The notes under the pieces are model-generated. The model was not told where the DNA came from, did no database searches, and saw nothing but the letters and a program-made list of their open reading frames with translations. A stretch of DNA of 64,000 nt. Origin: Allolobophora icterica (lineage: Eukaryota; Annelida; Clitellata; Crassiclitellata; Lumbricidae). Location: the NCBI GenBank assembly GCA_963556255.1, contig OY744604.1:90156062-90220061 (forward strand). Direction: 5' to 3'. Each line of letters opens with the position of its first letter. Positions within the stretch are counted from its first letter, which is position 1. Shown here piece by piece: positions 24,274 to 36,290 of the stretch. A program made the translations under genes and the position numbers.

Positions 24274-27200
24274 ATGGAAGGATCACCAAGATGCGAATGT
24301 CCGCCGACTTATCTGCGAACCATACCTGGGCTATTGAAGATTGTTGAGATTGTAAGTTCTAAACCAACTAAGCTAAAGTTTCGATGTTTGTGAAAGATTG
24401 ATACAATTCCACTCAGTCAAACACATTTCTTTCAAAAGTGCATAGATGCAATTAAACCTTTCTTGTATTATGACATCAATTTATGCTTTTGAAATCCAAG
24501 CCCTTGGAGAGGCTCTGGAATTGTTTGACACAATAATTGTATATGCGCAATATACTATGTTTTTCATTTGAGAATACTTGATAAATTGCTCTTGTTCTAA
24601 CAGAGATAAGTCTTTCGAACTACTGAGAGCCATGTCAAGGCTTGTTATATTTATTTATTCATTTCATGTCTTGACGTATGTCATAACATATTTAATATCA
24701 TGTTGTCGTCTCTAGAGAAGGATCACATTTTGAGGGACTAATGACTACTTTGCTACTTTTCAGATTTTCACAATACTGACGTTTGCCATATCATTCGGTT
24801 GCGAATGGAGTTATTTGGGAGGAGGATGGGTAGAATTCACTGGAATCATCAGTTTCATCACAGTTACCATCTGGTTAATACTACACCTGATCAATTGCAT
24901 ACCACAGATATTTATCAACCTCCTATTTGTAAGTGTTGCATGTGCACAAATGTTACTTCTAAAATTAATTTAGATATAGTCCTACTATAAATTAATTTTC
25001 CAATTTCCAATTTTCCTGTCCAATTTCGGCCGAAATTGGACAGGTCCACGAACAATAGACGAACAGACGCACAGCCAGACAGACAGACGGTCAGACAAAG
25101 AGCGTTTAGTAAATAAGTCCGTCTGTGCCTCATAGCCGCCGGGCCGACCTCCCTCCCTCAATCCCCCTGCCGGCAGTGAACTAAACCTCTTCATTGCGCA
25201 CTGTTGACGTAAATCAATAAACGATTTGGATGCCTTTTTGAGGGCAGTGAATTCCTCATAGCAGCAGTTTGTCATCCAAAGTTCAAACTCAGTTAGCAAG
25301 TGATATATATTCAGAATCCCTGTCATATTATGACGGGTAAATACTCCAGTTGCTAAATAATTAATATGTTATTTTCCCATATTTCATTCAAATTCCCTCC
25401 AAATTTTTCCGTTACGCAATACAAATAAATTTATACGCATAGCGTTATTAAGTATGTATTATTAATAATAAACTTTATTTTCGTGTTTTAATTTAATGCT
25501 ATCTCAAAGCCGCAGACACTGTGCACTGGCATAAACTTGTCAAAAATATTTGGGATTTGGTTATTCATTCTACACTTGTTGCACTGGGTGTACAGTCCCA
25601 TATCAATTATTGGGGGCATGTGCCCGGTTGCCCCCTAGAGTCTACGCCTTTCACTATGTGGCAAAGTCCGTGCTGAGGATATACAGTAGCGTAAGACGCA
25701 ACTGATGGAGCTAGCGATCAAAGAAGCAAGTTGAGGTCGTAGAAGAATGTCCTCTGTCCGCTGGCCATGAACCACAGAGCATGGCCTTGTGGCTTGCAGC
25801 TTGACTGATGTTCACTACAGTTCTTTGGTCTATGTGTTGATTTCAGGAGATAATAAGTTACTGCATCATGACCGTTATTCTCCTCATCAGCGGAATTGTA
25901 GCAGCGGCGAGAGCCAATCAGAGTTACTACGACCCCTATGGGTGTAGGCCTAACAGCATCATGGGCGCTGCTTCGGTATGTGACAGTTAAATTAGAATTA
26001 TACACTGTGTCCCGATGAAAAGTAGACCCCAAGAAAAAGTGTCATAACTCGGTCAAAACTTTTAGCATTTGCCTGAAATTTTAAAAACAACAACACTAGC
26101 CACATTACCACCAAATCATAACGCCGTTTGGAAATGTTGGTGAGTTTGTCAAGTTTATCAACGTTTGAGATCCAGTGCTGTAAAGGGGAAATTTCCAGCA
26201 TATATACACATTTTTGACAAACGTTTAGGGGTCTACTTTTCATCGGGCGACTACTTCACATTCAACAAGACAGTGCCCCTGCACACCGAGGACGTGAGAC
26301 CATTGCTCTGCTGTCCCGGGAGACACCCGACTTCATATCCCTACAGCTGTGGCCGCCCAACAGTCCATACCTCAATCCAGTTGACTATCAAATCTGGAGT
26401 GTACTGGAGGAGCGCGTTTATCGTTCCCGCATCCGTGACATTGATCACCTTCTGATTGAAGAGTGGCAGCTGTTTGACCACGTGATCATCGACCGGGCCA
26501 TCAAACAGTGGCATCCACGTCTACGGTCGTGTGCCCGTGAAAAAGGAGGACATCCTGAACACCAGCTGTAGCTGAACTTCACTTCCTTATGGCTCTTGTA
26601 TGTTGGAAATTTCCCCTTTCAGTACTGCACCTCAAACGGTCATAAACTTGACAAACTCACTAACATTTCCAAACGGCGTTATGATTTGGTGGTTATGGCT
26701 ACTGTTGTTGTTTTTAAAATTTCAGGCAAATGTTAAAAGTTTTTACCGGGGTTATGATGCTATTTCTTGGGGTCTACTTTTCATCGGGACACAGTGTATA
26801 AACGAAACCCGCATATAAAGTTGTGTTTATTCATCTAAATAAACTATATAAACAAACTTGAATATATATTATGTATAATTGCGTATGTATATGTATATAT
26901 ATGTATATATACATACATACATATATATATACATCATGTTTATGTGAAAAAGTAAGTTCATGTAATTCGTAATATGTTAAGTAAGTTATGTTTGAATATA
27001 AAGTTGCTTTTTCATCTCAGCTAATAAGTTAGTTAGAGCCAGGTCAATTTTTAAACGGGCCAAGTCATGGAGAAGTCGGCCAGTGTTGTGGATTATCACG
27101 AGTATAATAGTAACTGTTAAGAACTGGGGGATTATCGTATACTAGTTACTGTTAAGAACTGGGGTTAGAGAAATTTCAAGCACCCAAAGAGAAGGGGTCA

Positions 27201-28034
27201 GAGTCGACTGGTTCGGAGTCAGAAAAATTCCAAAGATATTGAAAGCTCCACGCATTGATAGAGAGTTTTGGGGAGCGTATACGGCTACGCCTTACAGAAT
27301 CTTTCTTAACCTTCGAAGAGTCCTGCGTGGAATGGCATAATTCTTAATCTAGGCGTCAGAGATGATAATTATACCAGTGAGATATCGCTTTGGTTTACCA
27401 TTGGTTATGCTATCTGCTGTGTCATTTTCAAACTGCACAATTTTCAGGCAGCACACTGAAATACAGCATCTGTTGCCATTTATGAGTATAAACTTGTAAG
27501 TAGGCCTACTTCTTTAAGTGAAAGTGTTTCAGACGATAATTTTAAGTACTTCAGAAATATTACATGTGGTATTTTAATACTGCATTCTACCGTGTCTAGT
27601 AAGACTTGGTCTGTAAAGACCCGCCATTACCCTCCGTCGCCTGACTTCTGGTATGTCTGACTTGTAGGATTTCTACCAGAATTCTCTATTGTGAGCTACG
27701 TCTTTAACTACCATTGATCGATGCCTCGTGCTATATTTTAACTACGCCATATTATATATCCATTCAGTGTTAAGAAGGCATCGCCTTAGCTCCTAACGGT
27801 AACTTCGAAATGGTAGTTGAATTATTGTGACTTAGTTTACTGTTGCGTAAGGTTCTACAACTGATTATATCGTGTGAATTTCAGTTCTTTGCCTTCGCAT
27901 CGGCAATTACCTGCGGAGTTGACGCCGTTCTGCAGTTCCTGGCATACAGGAGTGGCAATACCCACACATCCGCTACTACCACGACAGTCACAACAACCAC
28001 CACTTCATCATCCGCTGTACAAGTTGAATACTAG
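24274..28034 (+). CDS. MARVEL-domain (CMTM/plasmolipin-like) protein, copy B
   Basis: The four CDS exons are 24274-24351, 24764-24928, 25847-25975 and 27885-28034, encoding 173 aa. All introns are GT-AG and phase 0. Exon 1 gives a short Cys-containing cytosolic N-terminus and the YLRTIPGLLKIVEI entry to helix 1. Exon 2 carries FTILTFAISFG, the loop GGGWVEFTG and helix 2 (FITVTIWLILHLIN). Exon 3 carries helix 3 (YCIMTVILLISGIVAAARA) and a loop with NQSYYDPYGCRPN. Exon 4 carries helix 4 (FFAFASAITCGVDAVLQF) and a Thr/Ser-rich tail ending VQVEY. This is the usual four-pass MARVEL layout with both ends predicted in the cytosol, and the length suits the family. Exons are nearly identical to copy C. 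The 5' flank, identical in pattern to copy C, contains a possible acceptor (ttttgtag) just before the start, so an upstream non-coding exon is possible. Confidence 0.85.
25015..25044. repeat. Perfect 30-bp palindrome in intron 2 of gene B
   Basis: A 15-bp arm beginning cctgtccaatttcgg meets its exact reverse complement with no spacer. A cagacagacagac-type run follows at about 25076-25095. The gene C intron lacks both. Confidence 0.85.
25517..25658. mobile_element. hAT-like fragment in intron 2 of gene B
   Basis: About 140 bp is present here but absent at the paralogous position in gene C near 43405 (cagacatttatggcaaag). Its right part, gggggcatgtgcccggttgc then ctagagtctacgcc, is the reverse complement of the hAT-like terminus at 8463-8510. 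Flanks cactgtgc and cactatgt could be a decayed 8-bp duplication. Confidence 0.5.
26003..26796 (+). mobile_element. mariner-like transposon relic in intron 3 of gene B
   Basis: The element starts cactgtgtcccgatgaaaag and ends with its reverse complement, with TA on both sides (26001-26002 and 26797-26798). The terminal inverted repeats are long, about 200 bp (26003-26206 and 26600-26796). The interior encodes only the C-terminal part of a transposase. An extra internal copy of the terminus (ggggtctacttttcatcggg) lies at about 26228-26247. Gene C has uninterrupted sequence at the corresponding attatat near 43740. Confidence 0.88.
26257..26570 (+). pseudogene. mariner transposase, C-terminal fragment
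   Basis: After a one-base loss near 26263 the frame reads QDSAPAHRGRETIALLSRE, then WPPNSPYLNPVDYQIW, WHPRLRSCAREKGGHPEHQL and a stop at 26568-26570. The QDSAPAH aspartate and the NPVDY aspartate are the last two residues of the catalytic triad in Tc1/mariner enzymes. The first aspartate and the DNA-binding domain are missing. Confidence 0.85.
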
Positions 28035-29480
28035 ATCTGTAGTCGAAATCGACGTCTTGCTCTTCCAGTTGCTAGTACATACTGAAAACATACACAATGC
28101 TCTCTATATCAATGTTCTGTAACCAGAGGTCTTGGAGTACTCTAAGATATGGCACTACGAGTCCTGATGTCCAAGTCCGATGCCTCTTAAAATACTAACA
28201 CTATGTGGCGCTGCAATCGAAAAAGCTGTGGTCCATACAGCGAGATACTGTTATTTTAAAGGGACCAATGAACGAAGCTGTGTGACCTGGCCCTGACCTT
28301 TATCATACCATTCGCTAGGTGGTGCGGCTGTTTTGATTTGTTGATCACCACAAGTGCGAGTTACAAAAGTAATAGGAAGTGTCATTTCTTGGTGTACTCG
28401 GAGATCTTTGCTATTTTTTTCTATGTCTTTAGGTGTTAGTTTAACAGAGAGTGTCGTGGGGCATCTAGTAAGTGCATGTTGGTAGAGATCCTCATATATT
28501 CTAATGCTTTCCTTAAGCTCGATGAAACGATGGACTGGATCTAGTTTCGCTGATCATTCGTCGTCAGCATGTATGGCAAAGAACGTTTGCCTTGCTGAAG
28601 TGTGGCTGACTTTGACCGGGTGTGTATGGTGGAGATCCCTTCTTGGGCACTGGTGATGCTGTGTATGAATTCGTTATAACAATTTCTGAAGCATTACATA
28701 GGTCTACATCTTAAAGCTTAGCGATCGACAACAAGTCATTCGCAAATCAAAAGACTGCATGTTGCGAAAAGAAGATCTATTTGCCAGGAAACAAGATCCA
28801 GTTGCCAAGAGACAAGAGTGGCTTTTTTATGACCTAATTTCTAAGTAGGCTTACAGAGTTCGATGCTTTTTAATGATTACCTAATATAGGCCTACAATTT
28901 TATGCTAAGGCTTTTCGTTCTGAAGGCCCTCCTTTGCAAGAAATCTTCTCATCGTGAATCCAATCCACCGCCTTCCTCTTCCTGACGCAACCTAAGTACC
29001 ATAACCAGCCTTCACAAATCATGAGTCTCCTTCGTTGTTTGCCAAACCCTAGGCGATGACACTGGCTAAGTAAGTATAATTTCAGTGGACGGGGTTTTCT
29101 ACAAGCATGACATTCGAACTAAGAAAGACTGTACACATTTCATTTGTTATAGGGATAGCACTTCTTCGGGACTATTTTCTGAAGAGAAAGCCACAACTGT
29201 CCTTTAATTTCAACACTGATGACGCGGGTCAGTGCATGCTCATATCACCAGTAGGCCATAATAATTTATATCATCACAGGTATATAATTGCAGCCTGCAG
29301 GGTCTACCAAATGTTTAGCTCGGGGAATGATTAAGAAATTCAGATGAATTACACTATGCTCATGTCAAGGACTTGTTTGCAATATATACCCAAGTAACTA
29401 GTCTATATTCTGTTGATTTATACACGTAGTAGGCCAGCTTTGAGCCAACGTTGGAAAACTGCCAAACGAATTCAAGTAAT
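28035..29480. other. Downstream flank of gene B
   Basis: It aligns with 14378-15770 and 45222-46320 and probably holds the 3' UTR followed by duplicated intergenic DNA. Conserved words include gaaaacatacacaatgctct and atcaatgttctgtaaccaga just after the stop. No independent ORF is supported; the 75-codon frame at 29107 is not kept in the paralogs. Confidence 0.55.
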
Positions 29481-29551
29481 GGGCCAAACAAGGGTAATCA
29501 CTGAGTAACTTCTCATACTAAATCAGATCCCTGAGCGCATTTGGTACGTAA

Positions 29552-29596
29552 CTAATGTAGACAATGCTTACGTAACGTAAGCATTGTCTACATTAG
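29552..29596. repeat. Perfect 21-bp hairpin
   Basis: The arm ctaatgtagacaatgcttacg (29552-29572) is followed by taa and its exact reverse complement (29576-29596). It looks like a local snap-back duplication or a tiny foldback element. Confidence 0.85.
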
Positions 29597-29599
29597 CTT

Positions 29600-30836
29600 A
29601 TGTCTGTTTTTTTTCTCAAAAACGGTTCTGAATTGTTTCCTATCTACCTAAACGGCCTCTCATGCCATCAGATGTTGTTAAACTGATGAATATTACTTCA
29701 TTAATTAGACTTCAACTATTTGCATGACGAGGGTTACAGGCCTAACGTGTTTTAAACGGATTGTTCAGTTTTTGAAAATTGAAACCATGTGCACGTACGA
29801 TTGAATGATAATAGCTCTATTGATATTGAAAATCAGCATAGGTGGACTTTGTTCATGTTCTACAGGATGCTAAGCATGTGTCTGCTATCTGCGTTCAGTT
29901 CAATTGACTTTGCTTTCCTGGATATTGTTGTGTACCACTGGAATTGTTTTTATGTGAAGATATTAAGATATATTCATCTGAATAAGCTTGAGGTTGTGTT
30001 TCCATGTGTTTTTAAAAACCCTTGCCGAGACTGAAAGACGGTTACTGTTCCTTGTTCCGCAAGCGCCCCTACCAAACTTGGCTGTGACCGAGTGCTGAAA
30101 CTATAGGGCCTACAGCGTTTACTGGAGAGTAGAAAGAGAGACAGACAGACATAGACAGAGGAAACAAAGGAGAGAGTAAAAGAAGAATAAGGGGGGAGGG
30201 AGTATGAACGGAGAACGGAATCAGACTGTCTAATAATCGTTGTATAACCCATCGTATGAGCCGAGGTAAAGCAGAAGTCAGTAACACTTCTTGGGCTTAT
30301 CAATTACATCCTCTTCGTGTTGACTCCAGTGGGTTTGATCATATCTTATTACATTAGAGAATAGACTAGTGATTGTCAACGTTTCACGACCCAGAAACCA
30401 CTAAACCGCAGTCAAATTTACGGTGGGCTACCGACTTAGCGTAATGTAAGTCTCTAAAATTTCTCGGCACCAGACAAAGGCCGCGTGATGTACCAAGGAC
30501 ATCTTAAACACCGGTGCTACGGCAAATCAATTCCGCAAGAGCTATCTTATGGTTGAAAGAAATTCATCATTAATCGTAAAACATAACCGTTTTGGTGAAG
30601 GCGTTTTCACTATAGAATAAAAGTCGTCACCAACATCCTAGCATAGACAAAGAACATTAAAAACAGGCTGGAATGCTAATTACTTGACAGCAACAAGATG
30701 TAATGATGTATACAGATAAGGACATTGCGGAGGTGTTGGGAAATTCACCGCTCTCTGGTGATGGGTTGCATGCGGGCCACACTTTCAGTAACATTTATCT
30801 AAGATGAACACAACAGTTGCCAAAAGCGGGTTCTTG
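29600..30836. other. Spacer without identifiable gene
   Basis: I see nothing supportable as a gene. A purine-rich stretch lies at about 30120-30210 (gagagacagacagac..., ggggggaggg). The left border of the second A-type duplication falls at the right end of this segment. Confidence 0.4.
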
Positions 30837-31150
30837 TCAAATGTTAATGTTTTTTGATCCTATTCCATGAAATATCGCACATTGCTGACGGCCACCTAAA
30901 AAAGCAATAATCCGATTGTGCACATTATCTGATATTGGCAGTTTCGCTTGTGTGAGTTTCCCTAGTGTGCTTGCTAGGCATGCATGCCTGACAGTGTCAA
31001 AAGCTGTAGAAATATCAAAAGCATTTAAGCAGCTCAGATAAAATTGTGTTAGTCCGAAGACCGCTGCGGTAGTGGAGCCATAGGCCGGAAAGCGTACTGT
31101 TCAGAATAATTATATGTTGTTTTGTTGCGGGTGAGTCAGGAAGGGGTAAA
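30837..31150 (-). pseudogene. LINE reverse-transcriptase fragment, paralog of 9467-9850
   Basis: It aligns base by base with 9467-9850 (attccatgaaatatcgca, ctgacggcca, gtgtcaaaagct, gggtgagtcaggaaggggta). It carries the same broken reverse-transcriptase region on the minus strand and marks the start of the second duplicated unit. Confidence 0.75.
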
Positions 31151-31360
31151 AGTCCTCTATATCCCATTATTTTACTTAATTCTTATTTCAAACAAACCAG
31201 TGCATTTTTACTTAATCCAAAGGCGGTTATATTCGTCCGCCCAAAACATTGAATTTGTTCATATAGATGAATTAGTATTTATTTTGTACAAGGTAAAGAA
31301 ATATTCTTAACACAGACTCCCGTCTTTTATAGGTTTTTACACAATATTATTTGATCGTTA

Positions 31361-32312
31361 AGTTGGTTTAAAGGGGAATTACTATCACGGCGCTGTAACT
31401 GTAATTTCATCCTGAGATTATAAAGCGCCACTTCAAGAAAAAAGTCATCAGTAACGCCCCCGAACCGAACCAGCGAAATCATCGAGTATTGTCTGTACGA
31501 TTTTGGTCATTTTTGGATTGTGTCGAGATAGGATTTATGTTTGGCAACGGTGCAGAAGCAAGGAGCGAAATTTATTGAAAGGATACTTCTAATAATGCAG
31601 AATGACTAAATAAGTCATGGAAAAGTTTCTTTTCTGTTACAAATCAATCCCACTCAGATTAGCGTTAAATCTAAGTTCAAATCTACTTTAAATCACGTTA
31701 CAAATAGAATGCGAAAAAGGTCTTGTAAATATCAACATAGAGCAATTTAAGTGTATGTAAAGCTATTTATGATTAGTATGGCACAGACGGATTCTCGGTC
31801 AAGGATGCTCTGAGAATTATCGCTGACGAGCTTGGCAGCTGGGAGTTTGCACTTTCTTGCTTTATCTACGTCTCACTGTGTGATTGCTAGGGATTGACCG
31901 GAAAGAGATTTTCCACCGGAAACCGGAACCGAGTATTTGGATGAACTATTTGCCGGAAACGAACCGGAAACGAACCGGTACCATTTGTTCCATATGCGAA
32001 TCGTCTGTTATATTTCTGAAACGAAAAATTTCTATAACGTCAAAAGTCGCTACAATATGCGACGCCATTTTCGGATCAGTTAATAGTTAATACATTTCAA
32101 GAAAATGGAATTGAATTCAATGGATGTTTAATTGTTTTAAGGCTCAACATTAATAATTTTATATACGTAAGTTTATTAAATAAATTTTTTGCAACTATTT
32201 GCGTCTACAATATTTGCCGAGACGAATACTTCCGGAAACGGGATTTCCGGCCGAACCGAGTATCCGAAACGGTTTCCGGTCAATCCCTAGTGATTGCCCT
32301 CCAACAGCCCCT
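31361..32312 (+). pseudogene. Ghost locus D: exonless remnant of an A-type gene
   Basis: The segment 31361-31700 matches the region upstream of exon 1 of gene A (10190-10503), and 31701-31887 matches intron 1 of gene A (about 10985-11175). The roughly 480 bp containing exon 1 (10503-10985) is missing at the join. After ccctccaacag (32297-32308) homology jumps, via a short LINE tail at 32310-32355, to block sequence equivalent to 16590. Exons 2-4 are therefore gone as well. No coding capacity remains. A hAT MITE at 31888-32289 interrupts it. Confidence 0.75.
31888..32289. mobile_element. hAT-type MITE, 402 bp
   Basis: Perfect 14-bp terminal inverted repeats (tagggattgaccgg) are flanked by an identical 8-bp duplication, gtgattgc, at 31880-31887 and 32290-32297. 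The paralogous site in intron 1 of gene A (about 11166-11173, gtgattgt) is empty. Interior sequence has repeated ccgga/accgg words and AT-rich DNA with no coding frame. Confidence 0.92.
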
Positions 32313-33967
32313 ATATATATATATAGCGCCCCTTCAAGAGAACTACTCGGAGGCTTCTATTTTCTACGTCTCTGTTTCGCAGGCGGTTGAAGGCCACATG
32401 TTCGATCAAGTCCTTGTATTGTTAGGTCGAAGGCACGTATGAGTCGTTCTCTATTGAAATCAGCACTTACAAAAAATACCATTACAATCTTTGACAATTG
32501 GAGATATCTGCTACAAATTGGGACATTTAAAACTGGTGACCAAAGAGATGGAGGACTGCGTTTGCACCATTGGCCTGGCATTAATTGATATTGCTGGACG
32601 TTTACATGGTTTCTCAACGTCGTAGGTACAGCGACATGCAACCTGCATGGTTATTCGCATGATACAGATTTCTTACCTGACTTCGTGCGGTTTAGCTAGT
32701 ATACGAATATGATGAGGTCGGGGCATTAACGATCTCAACAACAAACAACCCAGCGTTAGTCATCAATCGGTTGATCTGGCTGTAGCGAATAAAATGTGTG
32801 ACTTGGCCAAGAATGGGTGGGAGAGACAGTAACGATCTAACGTATAAAAATAGACACTTCAGAGGCAAACGCTCTCGCTTCTAAGACTCAACGAATACGG
32901 AGGCTCATAAGGACCACAAAGAGTCCATAGGGAAATACTAGGACAATACAATCGAACACTCAAAGCTCTGAAAGTTTTGCTTTAAGAATCCTATGGATAT
33001 TAAAAAAAAACTCTTCTATATTCGCATGATCTCGGATTGACAATAGGTTACTAAGTCCTCCATGCCTTTTCCGGAAATTGGCTCTATACGTGTTTGTAAT
33101 GGCACATTGTCGTTATAAAGAAATCACTTCCCCGTCTTTGTTGGGTGGTGTGTGTCCAAACGTGGAAAAAGGAAGAGGGCGATGTTACTTACATCCGTTA
33201 TGACACTGCGTCGTAAACAGAAAATCCAACCTGAAAATCTAATTTGTTGAAAATACGTTTCGGAAGGTATTGCTTATTTTCCGAAAATTGTATTTGTTAT
33301 CAGTAACTTCTATTGCGCCGGTGTCTAATGCACAAGGCATCTCTGATGGCGAACCAAACCATACCCTAGTCAGGTCAACATCCAGAAAATTAGGCCTAGT
33401 GTTGACTATTATAACCTACAAAACGATGAAGATCCACACCTGTTGCAACCGATTTAAATAGTTGGTTACATTCTCAGCTTTCGACAAATCGAAATTTGGA
33501 CTTTTCTTCTAATTTAACAACCAAACTGTCATATTAACTGCTACATAATTCAAGCGACGCCCAACTGGCCTCTCTCGGCCTCCGTAGACAAGTGTGCAAT
33601 AACAAAAGCAACAATTGGACCTAGTTCAAAGCAGACGGAGAAGGCCACTCCAACGGATTTTAAATGTTTACGGCTATCGCAGCTATTTTATTTTACAACA
33701 GTGAACGATGGAAATCATATCATGAAGAAAATCTCGATTATTCTTTCTCACTTGACAATTAGAATTACGATGAAGGTAACCTTCCCTTTTTAATCATTAA
33801 CTGATCGCAATGGTTATGATGTTACGATGTCTATAATCACGAGTGTTATTGTTTATTATTATTATTACATAGTTCCCCGTGTCCCCTAAACGTTGGAACA
33901 ACTCCTCGATAACGTCGACACCCGTATCTTCTGTCCTGACGGACCCGGGCCACGTACTGCACCAATT

Positions 33968-34441
33968 GTAATTGTAATTGTAATTGTAATTGTAATCGAG
34001 GATTTATATAGCGCCACTCATAATCAGAGGCGCTCCCGACCCGTGTCAGTGTCTTCACTGACAAAGAGAAATGTTTTCAGGCGCTTGCGAGACTGGGCAG
34101 GAGACAGAGAGAGGAGGACAAGCCTAAAGCCCTGAGGGAGACTGTTCCAACGGGAAGGGCCCACAACCGCAAAACTACGGGACTGGGCAGTAGCAGTGCG
34201 CATCCAAGGGACTAACAAGAGGCCACGGGCAGATGACCGGAGAGAGGCCCGACCAGGCAAACTGGAAACTGGGGTGCAGTAAGCCCTGAGATACAGCGGA
34301 GCTGAGCCAACAAGACAGTTACGCATGAGGGAAAGGACCTTAAATTGAATGCGTTGGTGAATGGGAAGCCAGTGAAGGGAGTCCCGGATGTAGGAAGAGA
34401 TATGGGCAAACTTCATGATGCCCCCTATAACGCGAGCAGCT
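33968..34441 (-). mobile_element. 5'-truncated LINE insertion with target duplication
   Basis: On the minus strand it encodes the last ~130 residues of an L2-like reverse transcriptase: SYIRDSLHWLPIHQRIQFKV, PLYLRAYCTP, FAVVGPSRWNSLPQG. It ends with the GCGC-box tail and (ATTACA)n. Flanks are accaatt at 33961-33967 and 34442-34448. Block 1 has only caccaacgactacctcc at about 19740, an empty site. The protein matches the C-terminus of the LINE upstream of gene C (41270-41632), so it is the same family. Confidence 0.88.
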
Positions 34442-35650
34442 ACCAATTTCTACCTCCGGTCAAGCCTACCTACTACTCTCTCCTTCACCGTGCCAATGAC
34501 CGCATTTACATGTATATCCCCCAACAAATAGCCCGATGCGCAAAACATTATTGTTAGGCTTTTATGCACATTTTAACTGTGTTATTAGATCTCTGTACAC
34601 CAAAGTGCGATTGGTAATTTGTTAATAAAGAACATACCTACTTACTTACTTATTACAATTAAAAATACGCCTGCGATAATGATCATGATATTGGAAAAAC
34701 ACATAAACGTCAGCCTTCCCAGGTGTTTGTGTGCAGGCCCATTCGCCCTCCGACCTAGCCTAGTTACTCTAAGGCAGCAACGCGCCGTCCAGACTAAGGT
34801 GAATTTAGTGCGAATGCAAATATCCTTTCACTCTCTAAACATGCTATTTATTCTAAAGCCGCAGCGGACCGTGGAGCCGTAGGTTTTTTCTGGATGGGCC
34901 ACAACAGATTATCACCAGTATTGCGGACACGCATCATATGTGCTCCGACTCGATCTAGCCACAGCTGATACACCGCACAGGTAGACGGTGCCTCGGATAA
35001 GTCAACATCCAGGTAAAACCTATTCTAATGTGTAAACGTGGCTGACTGGGATGGTCTCGCGATGACTATTACAGGCAGATAGGCTAAGAACTGCATAATT
35101 AAGTACTACGAGTATTCTGTTGGGACCTGCACTGGGATTTTTGTGCTACTGTATGCAAGAATATTGCAGTCTACTGCATGAGCAAACACGTCTTGACTCT
35201 CGAGACAGTTCACGTGAATGTTTCTTGAGTCGGTTTCTTAATTAAACTACAAAGGTCGACTCGGCTTTGTGCGTGTGTGTAGGGCTGCATATATTTAGCT
35301 GGCTGAACAGGTGAGTATTGATTTTAGAGAAGCGGTTTACTGTAAGAAAGTGGAAAGAATTCTAAACAGATTTCTGCACATAATTATCTGCAAACAGATT
35401 CGAAACTGAATTACATTGCGTAGAATTTCTACACTCTCATACTAAACCCTCTAAGAATTGGAATGCTCGATTAATTCGTAATCGTAATCGAATCGCAATT
35501 CCAATTAGTCAATCATTCAAGCAATGAAAATATAATTTATATAGCGCTTTTTCAAGATATCTACTCGGAGGCGATCCCGAGCCAGCCCAAGCGGAGGAGG
35601 GTAGTCTTAAGTAATTTATATGGCATCACTATATTCGTTTATATAGGACT

Positions 35651-35768
35651 TTCCGTTGAAAGGTTGAAAAAGACTGGAAATTTGAGTGGCCACACCTTCA
35701 TCTTCTCCTTTCCGTTGAAAGGTTGAAAAAGACTGGAAATTTGAGTGGCCACACCTTCATCTTCTCCT
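35651..35768. repeat. 59-bp direct tandem duplication
   Basis: Two identical units begin ttccgttgaaaggttgaaaa at 35651 and 35710. Block 1 has a single diverged unit near 21030-21100. Confidence 0.85.
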
Positions 35769-35950
35769 GCTTATTAGTATAGGCAAAAAGGTACATTTTA
35801 CTGAATCCTCTTGCTTAGGGGCCTACTTACTACATCTAATTACTGTTAGGCCTACACTTACAATATATAGCAATCTCGCTATCTATGTTCCTATCGCTAT
35901 CACAATCGCTATCACTATCATACTAGTAGTTTATGCGATTAAAGTCTGCG

Positions 35951-36290
35951 CATAGGCGCCGACTTTTGCATTTGTCTCTGGGTACCTGGGTCCAGTGCAT
36001 ATTTTAAGATAATTCTCTCCTAAAATGTTGACTACCTTATTTTAGGAATTCATCCCCCAAAACAGTTACGACCTTTTTTAGGAATTCACAAACCCCCAAT
36101 AAAAAGTGACGACCTTTTTTAGGAATACAGAATTTTAAAAAATTTCTCTTGTATACTTCTCAAGTTGTGAGATTAGTTAGTTGTATTACAAATTTTATTT
36201 AAGGTCAGAATTCTTCTGGGTGCCAGGCACCCATTGAACTTTCTCTCTGGGTGCATTGGCACCCAAGACCCCAAGAAGTCGGCGCCTATG
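35951..36290. mobile_element. hAT-type MITE, 340 bp
   Basis: Inverted ends are cataggcgccgactt at left and aagtcggcgcctatg at right. Flanks agtctgcg (35943-35950) and agtctgca (36291-36298) are an 8-bp duplication with one change. Block 1 reads straight through (aagtctgcttagtgg near 21260). No coding frame is present. Confidence 0.88.

Noticed and set aside
29789..30034. 81-codon ORF with hydrophobic stretches
   Set aside because: No homologous frame exists in other flanks, the composition is AT-driven, and no splice or family signal is present.
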